A DNA stretch of 36,841 nt from Sergeia podlipaevii (lineage: Eukaryota > Euglenozoa > Kinetoplastea > Trypanosomatida > Trypanosomatidae). Every line of letters starts with the position of its first letter. Within the stretch, counting starts at the first letter, position 1. The DNA is taken from NCBI GenBank assembly GCA_030849805.1, contig JASANZ010002031.1:1-36841 (forward strand). The letters are read 5' to 3'. Both the position numbers and the translations under genes were made by a program. Shown here piece by piece: positions 1 through 8,134 of this stretch. The notes beneath the pieces are model-generated. The model ran no database searches and was not told the DNA's origin. It saw nothing but the letters and a program-made list of their open reading frames with translations.

Positions 1-786
1 ATTTGATTCTTGTATTTCCCTTGTAGTGAATCTCCTCGGGCGCCGATTCTAGTGCGCCTCAGGAAGCACCAAGGAGTGAGAGTAAGTGAAAAGCAAACGA
101 AGAAGAAGCGAACCACAAATAGTACATGTGAAGTAGCAGGAAGTAAGTAGCGATATACCATTGGAAAATAGCACTCAACAACTACCCATCGCCTTTAACC
201 TCATCTTGGCTGCGTCATTCCCTGTGCATGGGAGGGCTACCAAGCAACTACTGTTATCGGCATTGCTCCCGGAGCTTAAAATACATTTTTATCTTGTTGT
301 TGTCTTGCTGAAGCAGATGATCAGTGCAAAAGTAAATTTTAAGAGGCATCAAAACACTATATATATATACATAGGGCAAAGGAAAGAGTAGAAATACGTT
401 TGCTCAACAATTTTTTAATAATATGCCTTTACTCCACATATGCTTTGCGCTTCTACCGCCAACAGTGGGTTGAACAACGCAATAGCCTTTGTGTGTGGAG
501 AGAGATATATGCACCAGTTTCTCTTTTTTTTTTTTGGTCCGAAATGGAAATGAAAATGAACGAAAGAAAAACACATATATATATAAATATATACAAATAT
601 ATAGTGTGGAGGTTCAACTCCTCCTCCGACGGGAAGAGACACCACAAAAGAAAAATTTTACCTTTAGAAAAGAACTAGTGACAACCCCTACATGAAAAGA
701 TAACATATTTCCTTGCACGCATTACATGAGTAACACCATTAAATACTTTCTTCTTGATTGACACACAATGTTCACAATACATACTT
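1..786. other. Upstream spacer, no supported gene
   Basis: This stretch is AT-rich, with poly-T tracts and short TA-type repeats (about 357-370 and 575-603). The short open frames here start at non-ATG codons or are low in complexity and resemble no known protein. It is probably the 3' UTR and intergenic region following a gene upstream of the window, leading into the pyrimidine tract of the first nuclease gene. Confidence 0.6.
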
Positions 787-815
787 ATCTTCTCTTCCTC
801 CTTATTTTTGTACAG
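787..815 (+). promoter_or_regulatory. Trans-splice acceptor of secreted nuclease gene
   Basis: A pyrimidine-rich tract (787-810) is followed by TACAG, with the AG at 814-815. This is the expected spliced-leader acceptor. It lies after the first in-frame ATG of the open frame (754) and before the ATG at 868, which decides the start codon: mature mRNA would begin at about 816 and have a 52-nt 5' UTR. This is inferred from sequence only; no transcript data are available. Confidence 0.6.
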
Positions 816-867
816 TTATAAGCCCTCAAGAGAACACTCAAGCTACTTACTGACAGCTCTAGACGAG

Positions 868-1776
868 ATGCAGCTGATCTCCTCTGCCCTGCGCATGGCA
901 GCCATGTTTCTTGTGCTGTTGGTGGCGCTCTGCACGGTGCACGTGAGCGCGTGGACGGACTTGGGTCACATGGCAGTCGTTGAGATTGCTCGCCGCCGCT
1001 TGACGCCGGAGAACTTGCGCAAGGCCGATGCGATGTCTAAAGATTTTGCTGATAGTGGGCCCTTCATTAAAACTCCTGACATGGTGCAGCTTTCGGTCTG
1101 GGCCGATGATGTGAAGCAGTGTAAGCAGCATGCCATGTCTGACTGGCACTTCATCAACATCCCATATAACCCGGAAAATGTGTCGATCCCTGATAACTTC
1201 CCACCAGAAAATAATGTTGTGAATCGTGCGAAAAATATGGTGACAGCGCTCAGCGCGGGCGATGCCAGCCCGCGCTATAACCTGAACTTCGCTTTCGTGA
1301 ACCTTCTTCACCTGGTCGGTGACATACACCAGCCTCTACACTCTACCGCTTTGTTCAGTGAAAAGTATCCGAATGGTGATCTGGGTGGCAATTTGCTGAT
1401 TGTCAATGCCCTTGAGACCAAGATGAAGCTTCATCTGCTGTGGGACCTCATGTGCCAGGAGAGACCCCCGCTCATGGAGCGTCCTCTCAGTAAGTGCGCC
1501 TATTACAACCTGCGTGAGTTTGCTGACGATCTGATGAGCAGCTTTCAGTTCTCCGCCGCCCTGAGTTTTGAGACGGACTTCGATGTTATGGCGCAGGAGA
1601 GTCACGAGTTTGCGGTGAACACCACTTACGTCGATGTATACGATGGCGTAACCATAAGCCAGGACTACCTTTACAACTGTCGCAGGGTGGCTGGGTCTCG
1701 AGTTGCTCTTGCCGGCTACCGTCTTGGCAATATGCTCAACACCCTGCTCGACGGTATCACTGTGCCACAGTTGTAA
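868..1776 (+). CDS. Secreted P1/S1-type nuclease (3'-nucleotidase/nuclease family)
   Basis: Predicted 302-residue zinc-dependent P1/S1 nuclease, which would hydrolyse single-stranded nucleic acids and 3'-nucleotides. The family serves purine salvage in trypanosomatids, which cannot make purines. The start at 868 gives a signal peptide (hydrophobic core about residues 10-23, ending VSA), so the mature protein begins at Trp29, as in P1 nuclease, where the N-terminal Trp binds zinc. Other metal-ligand motifs are present: W29-xxx-GH34, DWH around His94, His148-xxx-Asp152 and His154 in HLVGDIHQPLH, and His189-xxx-Asp193 in HLLWD. There is no C-terminal membrane segment, so secretion (or lysosomal/flagellar-pocket delivery) is likely. 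It is the first of three tandem relatives. An upstream ATG at 754 would lie before the splice acceptor and spoil the signal peptide. Family is certain; the exact substrate is inferred. Confidence 0.93.
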   Translation: MQLISSALRMAAMFLVLLVALCTVHVSAWTDLGHMAVVEIARRRLTPENLRKADAMSKDFADSGPFIKTPDMVQLSVWADDVKQCKQHAMSDWHFINIPYNPENVSIPDNFPPENNVVNRAKNMVTALSAGDASPRYNLNFAFVNLLHLVGDIHQPLHSTALFSEKYPNGDLGGNLLIVNALETKMKLHLLWDLMCQERPPLMERPLSKCAYYNLREFADDLMSSFQFSAALSFETDFDVMAQESHEFAVNTTYVDVYDGVTISQDYLYNCRRVAGSRVALAGYRLGNMLNTLLDGITVPQL

Positions 1777-2580
1777 AAACTGAGAGCGGTTCTAAACTGA
1801 AGTAAGATGGCCCTGCTAGCAAGTAGTGCAAGGATGGTTTTGCAGCGCATTCTATTCTTTTCTTTCTTCAAAGCGGTGGTTTCATATTTTTTTTTTTAAT
1901 TTTATTATTATTATTCTTTTCTTCTAATTACTTTGTTTTTTTTTTCCTTCTTTCCTTTTTTTTTCTCGTTCGCTTTTTCTGATCGGGCTCTGTCAGCCTT
2001 CCCCGGGTGTAGTCAGTGGGGGGAGGTATTAGAGTGAAAGGCAGTGTGTATTATTCTATAACTTTTATGAAGCGAAGGTGTAACGTGTGGACTTTTTTAA
2101 TGGTGAAAAAAAAGACCTCTTTTTCTCTCCTTATAACAGTTGATATATTTTTTTCTTTTTTTTTGCAGCAATTTGTATTCACGAACATTTATATACTTTC
2201 ACTTGTATTCAGTGAAGACAAGCTGCGTGTGGTATTGCTGTTGATGTAATGCCTTGTTAACGGACATTTTTAACTATTTATTTCATTTATTTTTCCGAAA
2301 GCAGTAGATAGTGGTGATGGTCATTTCTCTGTAAAGAAGCACAGGCAACAGCAACCCTGTCAGAAGTAGAGTGTGTCTGTGGGCCCGCTGCGATATACAA
2401 AGATTTGTTTCGCCACCTGCTGCATTCTATATTGTATGGTTGAGAAAAAAAATTATGTTACGGAGAATAGAGTATGTAAGGACGCTACTCATCTATGACA
2501 GCGAGCGATGCTTTAGCTATAAACCCGCACCTTGATCTAACTGTGAATACACAGGCATGCTAATTTTTGTTTTCCACACT
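1777..2580. other. Spacer between nuclease copies
   Basis: AT-rich 3' UTR and intergenic DNA with several long T-rich tracts (about 1886-1965 and 2100-2165). Open frames here are low in complexity and I recognise no gene. Confidence 0.6.
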
Positions 2581-2662
2581 TTCTCTCTCTTTCACTTTAT
2601 CTTTGTACGGTTATAAACCCTCAAGAGAAGACTCAAGCTACTTACTGACAGCTCTAGACGAG

Positions 2663-3665
2663 ATGCAGCTGATCTCTTCTGTCCCATGCATTGCATTCAC
2701 GCTTCTTGTGCTGCTGCTGGCGCTCTGCACGGTGCACGTGAGCACATGAACGGACTTTGGCCACATGGCAGTCGCTGAGATTGCGCGCCGCCGCTTGACG
2801 TCGGAGAACCTACGCAAGGCGAATTCAATTGCTCATTCGTTTTATATGGATGGCTCATTTTCCTTTTAATTTCTGACATGGTGCAGGCAGCCTGCTGGCA
2901 CGATGATATTTTGTTGCATTAACCAGCTTTTTCCCAGCTGACAACTACATCAACACTCCTTAAAATCTGGATGGTATCACTGTCCCTCTCAATTATATTC
3001 CTCCTGGTAATGTCATCTCGCGTTCACAGAGTATGGTGCAGGCTCTCATGGTTGGAGATAGTAACCCTGAGAATATAACATTGAACTGTTATTTTTTTTT
3101 GCCCTTTTTATAACACTAATTCATTTTAATGGCCGACAATGCATCAGCCAATTCATTGGCGCTGCCCTGTTCAACGCCCAGTATCCCAATGGTGATCATG
3201 GGGGGGGGGGGTATGCTCGAAACTGTGTATGCGAATGGAGAGAGGGTTTACATATCGCTGCATACATTGTGGGATGACATGTGTCAGGAAAGCACTCCAT
3301 CCATGGAGCGTCCTGTCGATCAGTTCGCCTACTACAACCTGCGCCTGCTCGCTGAGCGCCTGGAGAAGAGTTATCAGTTCCCCTATACCATGCGCTTTGA
3401 GACGGGCTTTGCCACCATGTCAAAGGAGAGTATGGAGTTCGCCATCAACTCGACGTATCCTGGTGTGCATGATGTTGCGACCATGAGCCAGGACTACCTT
3501 TACAACTGTAATCGTGTTACAGAGGGCTGTGTTTCTCTTGCCGGCCATCGCCTCAGTAACATGCTCAACACAATCCTTGATAATGTTCCCACGCCTAATG
3601 TGAGTTCGACTTTCGGTGAAGTGTTGGTGCTTTTTTTTTCTTTTTTTTTTGCAACGTCCATTTAA
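2663..3665 (+). pseudogene. Decayed P1/S1 nuclease copy
   Basis: The second nuclease copy is broken. Its 5' UTR and signal peptide are nearly the same as in the 868 gene, but the codon for the first mature residue, the zinc-binding Trp (TGG at 952 there), is TGA here at 2747-2749. Further breaks follow: TAA near 2866-2868 with a frame change before the DMVQAACW stretch, a second disrupted block around 2925-2970, decay of the HxxxDxH motif around 3090-3150 (only remnants such as ALFNAQYPNGD are readable), and a 12-G run at 3200-3211 that shifts frame again. From about 3266 the C-terminal third is intact in one frame (LWDDMCQE to NMLNTILDN); homology ends near 3600 and the frame runs on to 3665. 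The upstream acceptor-like TACAG is TACGG here (2606-2610). No enzyme can be made under the standard code. Confidence 0.93.
3200..3211. repeat. 12-G homopolymer in nuclease pseudogene
   Basis: A run of 12 G lies just after the remnant of the YPNGD-GG motif and throws the reading frame. Its length may also be uncertain because of sequencing. Confidence 0.9.
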
Positions 3666-4589
3666 AAAAAAAAAAAAAAATCAATCTTTTTTTCATTTTT
3701 GTATCTGCTCTTTCTCTCTATGAGGCATCATCCCAATTGTGCTGTAGTGTCCACCCAGGAGGTTGTTAACTTCTCAATTTACATAATTTTTTTACCGATA
3801 TGATTTCAATTCATTAATTGTGCGTGCATCAAGCGTCTTTTGCCAGTAGAAGCGGAAATGCGATGCATACATAAAGCGTTAGGGTTGTCTCTTGGGGTGT
3901 GCTGAAAGAGGACAGGCTATTGCTCACGACTAGGACTATGAACAAAGCGATACTTTTATATATTTAATCATCATATATAGTTACGCTATGTGCATACGCC
4001 GGCAACAAAAAGATAACATGTTTCCAAAAAAAAAAAAAAAGAATTATGCTTGACAGGCGATTGCGACTTGTCCCTTTAAAAAAATATATATACGTTTTAA
4101 AGGATTGAAAGGTGTGGAGGGCATTCGCAGATATCTCGTGGTAAGTTGTAGTTTGTTAGTCCACTACAGGGTAAGTTTTTTTTTCCTTTTTGTTATCCCA
4201 CACTACGCTATCACCCTTGCCAGTTTGCCGTTTTTTTTTTCTGTTGTTGATACGAAATACTATCATACACATCAGCAATAGCAAAGGAGATTACATTAGT
4301 AGTTATAATAATGATGTTCTTTGTCTTGGCAGAGAATTCTTAGCAATGCCAATTGGGCATGCTTCCCTTCACTGCATTGAATCTCTGTTCTTACTATTTT
4401 TGTTGTAATTTCCATTATCTTATCGTTCTCCCCCTTTTTTTTCTATTTGCACCATTACTGAGATCATAGCGTAGCGAGGGTTACAAGCAGGGAATTCAAC
4501 GAAACCTTTTTTCTGCGATATCTTCATCTATTATTATCATTGCTTTTTTTTTTTGAAGCATTTTCTTTTTCATAGCACACGTCGCACGT
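3666..4589. other. Spacer before anchored nuclease gene
   Basis: AT-rich spacer with homopolymer A runs (3664-3680 and near 4025-4040), several T tracts and no convincing coding frame. The open frame near 4190-4408 is low in complexity and not supported. Confidence 0.6.
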
Positions 4590-4629
4590 TTTTTTTTTTT
4601 TGATTGGGGTGATTTTTTTTCTTTGCTAG
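4590..4629 (+). promoter_or_regulatory. Trans-splice acceptor of anchored nuclease gene
   Basis: T tracts at about 4590-4601 and 4613-4623 lead to TGCTAG, with the AG at 4628-4629. No other strong tract lies between here and the ATG at 4727, giving a 5' UTR of about 97 nt. Confidence 0.5.
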
Positions 4630-4726
4630 CAGAGGCTTCGCCATTATATACATAAACTTCTTTGTTAATTTAGTGTTATATATATATACGTACACGCACA
4701 AAACTAAAAAAAAAAAAGACAGAAGG

Positions 4727-6013
4727 ATGACTGGTTTTTTTTCCTCAGGGCCGTTTGGCACATCAACACTGCAACGGCCAAAGAAGGGGGGTACCACAGC
4801 GCTTCTGTGCCTGGTGGTGCTGCTGCTGGTTATCACCTTGGACTCCACACCTGCCCGCGCGTGGAACTGTCTGGGTCACATGACGGTCGCCGAAATTGCT
4901 CGTCGCCGTATCAGCAAAACAAACGAGCTCAAAGCCGATGCACTGGCTCGTGCATTTCACTTGAGCGGTCCGTTTCTTTCATCGCCTGATATGGTGCAGA
5001 TGGCATGCTGGCCGGATGATCTCAAGGGGTGGAAGCAGTACTCTATGAGTACATGGCACTACATTGACACTCCTTACAACCCAGAGAAAGTGCCCTTGCC
5101 TCCGGATCATGCTTCCGATAGCAACGTGGTGACGGCGAGTCGAGCCATGGTGACGGCTCTTAAAGCGGGAAGCAAAAGTCCACAGTACAATCTGAACTTT
5201 GCACTGGCAAATCTTGTGCATTTTCTCGCTGATGTGCATCAACCTTTACACGCCACGACCCTGTTTTCTCACAAGTACCCGAGTGGAGACCGTGGCGGCA
5301 ACGCAGAGACGGTGCGTGCTTATGGTCACAGCGTGAAGCTGCACGCCCTGTGGGATGGCATGTGCCAGGAGCACACTGCTCACACGCCAAGGCCCCTGAG
5401 CCCCGACGACTATGCCGCAGTCCGCGCATTTGCTGATCGTCTCGAAGACACATACAAGTTCCCCGAGCCTTTGCGACACGTCACAGACTTTGAGGAGATG
5501 GCCCGTGAAAGTTATGAGTACGCTATCAACACCACTTACCCCGAAGTCGAAGATGGCGCAGAGCTGTCAGAGAAGTATCTGGACCGCTGCAAGCGTGTCA
5601 CGGAGGCTCGTGTAACGCTTGCGGGATTTCGTTTGGCAAATCTACTCAACACCCTTCTTGAGGACATAGACGTGGAAGACCTTGACGAAGTGAGGGAGCG
5701 TGCGTGCCATCCAAAGGCCGGTGGAACTCCTGGTATCTCCGCAGGCAGTTCAGGCACTTACGGCTTTACCAGACTGTTTGCAATGGAGGTGCACCAAGTA
5801 AAGACTGCGGAGGGTGATGCGCGCAGATACGCACTGGAGTGCCATCAGGCTGTCATTTGGCTTCTTGCTGCCTTCGCTGGGTTGAAGTTGGTACAGTGCG
5901 TTCACTATATGGTGTGCGTGCTACGGTGCGCTCATAACAGAGCAGCAGATGATGGAGCCCACGATAGTGAGGAGTGCTTTGGTGGTGAGAACAACACACG
6001 CTGGAGGAAATGA
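4727..6013 (+). CDS. Membrane-anchored 3'-nucleotidase/nuclease (P1/S1 family)
   Basis: Predicted 428-residue P1/S1 nuclease with an added C-terminal anchor, the architecture of the surface 3'-nucleotidase/nuclease of Leishmania and relatives. It would cut RNA/ssDNA and remove 3'-phosphate from nucleotides outside the cell, feeding purine salvage. Starting at 4727 (MTGFF), a hydrophobic signal segment lies at about residues 26-38, with cleavage after ARA leaving Trp46 as first residue. Zinc-site motifs are complete: W46-xxx-GH51, TWH111, His165-xxx-Asp169 and His171 in HFLADVHQPLH, and His206-xxx-Asp210 in HALWD. After the catalytic domain (to about residue 320) there is a linker, a hydrophobic helix at about 375-400, and a short acidic tail. 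An ATG at 4673 would add a low-complexity Lys-rich leader before the signal peptide and is unlikely. It shares little flanking sequence with the other two copies. Confidence 0.92.
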   Translation: MTGFFSSGPFGTSTLQRPKKGGTTALLCLVVLLLVITLDSTPARAWNCLGHMTVAEIARRRISKTNELKADALARAFHLSGPFLSSPDMVQMACWPDDLKGWKQYSMSTWHYIDTPYNPEKVPLPPDHASDSNVVTASRAMVTALKAGSKSPQYNLNFALANLVHFLADVHQPLHATTLFSHKYPSGDRGGNAETVRAYGHSVKLHALWDGMCQEHTAHTPRPLSPDDYAAVRAFADRLEDTYKFPEPLRHVTDFEEMARESYEYAINTTYPEVEDGAELSEKYLDRCKRVTEARVTLAGFRLANLLNTLLEDIDVEDLDEVRERACHPKAGGTPGISAGSSGTYGFTRLFAMEVHQVKTAEGDARRYALECHQAVIWLLAAFAGLKLVQCVHYMVCVLRCAHNRAADDGAHDSEECFGGENNTRWRK

Positions 6014-6520
6014 TTTCTGCGTAATGAGGAAAATGCATTTTTTATTTTGTTTCTCTCTCTCTCTCTCTCTCTCTTTTCGTTTGATGAGGCCGTCTTCTGT
6101 CTTTATGGGTACAACCGCATGTACTGCTAGATTTTCTTTTTTATATAATGATTTCACGGAAGCTGGCACTTGAATACAAACAAACAGAGACACAGGAAGT
6201 TTACCCTTTTTTTCTTTGTTATATGCTTATATATACTTTTCCTTTGCTATAGATTTCGTCTTTGCTTTCTTTTCTTCATTTCGTTTATTTACATATATTT
6301 ATCTCACACATGTTGAGAGATTCTTTTTTAAAAAAATTGTGATTTGTATGCAAAGGGAAAAAAATGCTAACGTGCTTTTATCAAGGAGCTTGCAGCCCAC
6401 CCATCTACATGCTTTATGCGTGTCCCTATGATCAGCCTTTTCGTCACTTAATATATATATTTGTCTATTCCTATTGTCCGCTTTTTAAAATAAAGAAACT
6501 CTTTTACTCATTTCTTTTTT
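6014..6520. other. Spacer with CT microsatellite
   Basis: AT-rich spacer with no gene seen. It contains a CT dinucleotide run at about 6051-6074 soon after the nuclease stop, plus T-rich tracts leading to the next gene. Confidence 0.65.
6051..6074. repeat. CT dinucleotide microsatellite
   Basis: CT repeat of about 11 units in the 3' region after the anchored nuclease gene. It is a strong pyrimidine tract without an ATG-proximal gene, so it may act in polyadenylation of the nuclease mRNA, which in trypanosomatids is coupled to downstream tracts. Confidence 0.85.
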
Positions 6521-6542
6521 TTTCTGCACTTTTCTTTTTTAG
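6521..6542 (+). promoter_or_regulatory. Trans-splice acceptor two bases before ATG
   Basis: A T-rich tract (about 6506-6540) ends in TTTTTTAG, with the AG at 6541-6542, followed by TA and then ATG at 6545. If used, only two native bases precede the start codon after spliced-leader addition. An AG before the tract (near 6494) is the alternative. Confidence 0.5.
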
Positions 6543-6544
6543 TA

Positions 6545-7696
6545 ATGACAGAAACCTCCGCTCATGTGGGCACATCGTCCACAGCGTTTGAGGTACTGTT
6601 TGAAAGCGACGAGATGATTATCATCAACAAGCCAGCTGATGTGGCAATGGATGGCGATCTTTCTGCCTCCTCGTTATCCTCATCGCCTTCTACAACAGTT
6701 GCGAGCTGGGCCTACTCGCACATGCGCGAGCGTGGAATATACAACGTAGAACACGATCAGCTCCAACGACAGCGTCAGCGCAAGAGGCAACTCAAGTTCG
6801 TGCATCAACTTGATTATGCGACAAGTGGGGTGTTGTGCCTGGCGTATACAAAGGACATGGCCGCGAGACTTGCCCACTGCTTTGAAATGCGCACAACACA
6901 GAAGCATTACATTGCGCTGCTAAGAGGCCATGTGCCGGCTGAAAGTGCCGCTTTTACGTCATTGACTACCAATACTTTAGCACTTTCTACGCACAACGAG
7001 GAGGTTCGCAAGGCGGTAGAAGGGGCACCGATCGGCATCTGGCGCGTGTCGCCCGCCGATCGCCCTCTCTTTTTTCCTAAAGAGGGAAAAGGAAAAGAAC
7101 TGGAGGAGACGGAAACTGCCAACGATAACCAGGCGACTCCCATTTTACCTACTTATATTGAAGTGAACCTCCCTATAGGCGTGGATACTACAGACGAGAA
7201 CAAGTTTCGCATGGCTGTAGATGGCGTAGGTGCACGTGCAGCTCTGACGCACATCCGCGTCCTCGGCCGTGGCTACATTAGAGGTCCTCCGGGCACTAAA
7301 GTACCTGCCACTCGTGTGCTGCTCTGCCCTCGCACAGGTCGCAGACATCAGCTTCGTGTGCACTGCCATGCAATCGGATTTCCTATTCTTGGGGATACCG
7401 CGTATGCTGCTGTGCCTGTTAGTGACTCTAAAAGAGTAGGAGACACAACGAATGAAGAGGAAAGTACTGTAGAACAGAGACGCGAAGAGGCAGAGAGGCA
7501 GCCTCGTATGTACTTGCATGCCTGGCGGCTGCGATTTCCTTGCGATGTAGCACGCTCTCTGAGTGAAAGCGAGCGAGTGGAAGAAAAAAAGCGCAGGAGG
7601 AGAGAAACGTTAGGCCTAGATTCTCCTAGTCTGTCCACGGATACGTTTACTGAGTACATTGCTCCTGTTTCTTTTCCTGAGCTATCCGATGAGTAG
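6545..7696 (+). CDS. RNA pseudouridine synthase, RluA family (RPUSD1-like)
   Basis: Predicted 383-residue enzyme that isomerises uridine to pseudouridine in RNA. The RluA-family pieces are in order: an N-terminal strand motif [14 protein letters not shown] (residues 25-38), the catalytic block HQLDYATSG with Asp90 as nucleophile, [11 protein letters not shown], and the C-terminal [12 protein letters not shown] followed by [10 protein letters not shown]. The HQLD rather than HRLD form, with TSG after it, fits the eukaryotic RPUSD1 branch. There is no S4 domain. Variable insertions separate the conserved blocks (Ser-rich at about 39-52; acidic, Lys-rich at about 178-200), and the C-terminus is charged. 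Substrate and compartment cannot be told from sequence. The first ATG sits before the conserved start of the domain, so this start is sound. Confidence 0.88.
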   Translation: MTETSAHVGTSSTAFEVLFESDEMIIINKPADVAMDGDLSASSLSSSPSTTVASWAYSHMRERGIYNVEHDQLQRQRQRKRQLKFVHQLDYATSGVLCLAYTKDMAARLAHCFEMRTTQKHYIALLRGHVPAESAAFTSLTTNTLALSTHNEEVRKAVEGAPIGIWRVSPADRPLFFPKEGKGKELEETETANDNQATPILPTYIEVNLPIGVDTTDENKFRMAVDGVGARAALTHIRVLGRGYIRGPPGTKVPATRVLLCPRTGRRHQLRVHCHAIGFPILGDTAYAAVPVSDSKRVGDTTNEEESTVEQRREEAERQPRMYLHAWRLRFPCDVARSLSESERVEEKKRRRRETLGLDSPSLSTDTFTEYIAPVSFPELSDE

Positions 7697-8029
7697 ATTG
7701 GGCACATTAAATATTGACTCCCGCGTTTTGTGTTTCTCTTTTTCCGTGACTTAAGCTTCTTTTTTTTTCTTCTTTTCCAATTCCTTGCGATGCTTTGTTT
7801 TAGCTTGCTGCTCTTTATTTTCTGTTGTTCCTTCTAGTAAAATGAACAATTCTGTGTTTTCACAGTCTTTGAAATATAAACATTTCACGTTTAAATGAAA
7901 AGAAATCCTTTTTTTAAAAAAAATATTGCTTTCTGCTTTGTATCATTACATTCATCAGCGCTGTCGACCGCTATCCCTGCCATTGGGGGAGGAGGGGGGG
8001 GGGGTAACGAAGAATAAACTTCTGTAGTT
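7697..8029. other. Spacer with G run
   Basis: AT-rich spacer without a gene. A G-rich patch at about 7984-8004 ends in an 11-G run (7994-8004). Confidence 0.65.
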
Positions 8030-8133
8030 GGTTTGTCTTCATTTGTTTCATTCTTACTGCTTCTTTGCTCTTGCCATTGCTCTTACTTTGTCTTTGTCTT
8101 TAAAAAAAAATTTGTTCATTTTGAAAAAAAAAG
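8030..8133 (+). promoter_or_regulatory. Polypyrimidine tract and acceptor of RAD17-like gene
   Basis: A long pyrimidine-rich stretch (8030-8102) has no AG until 8132-8133, one base before the ATG at 8135. An upstream AG in CTGTAG (about 8027-8028) is the alternative. No other ATG lies between, so both point to the same start codon. Confidence 0.45.
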
Positions 8134-8134
8134 A

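Noticed and set aside
754..867. Upstream ATG extending the first nuclease by 38 residues
   Set aside because: It lies before the predicted splice acceptor at 815, so it would be absent from the mRNA, and it would bury the signal peptide.
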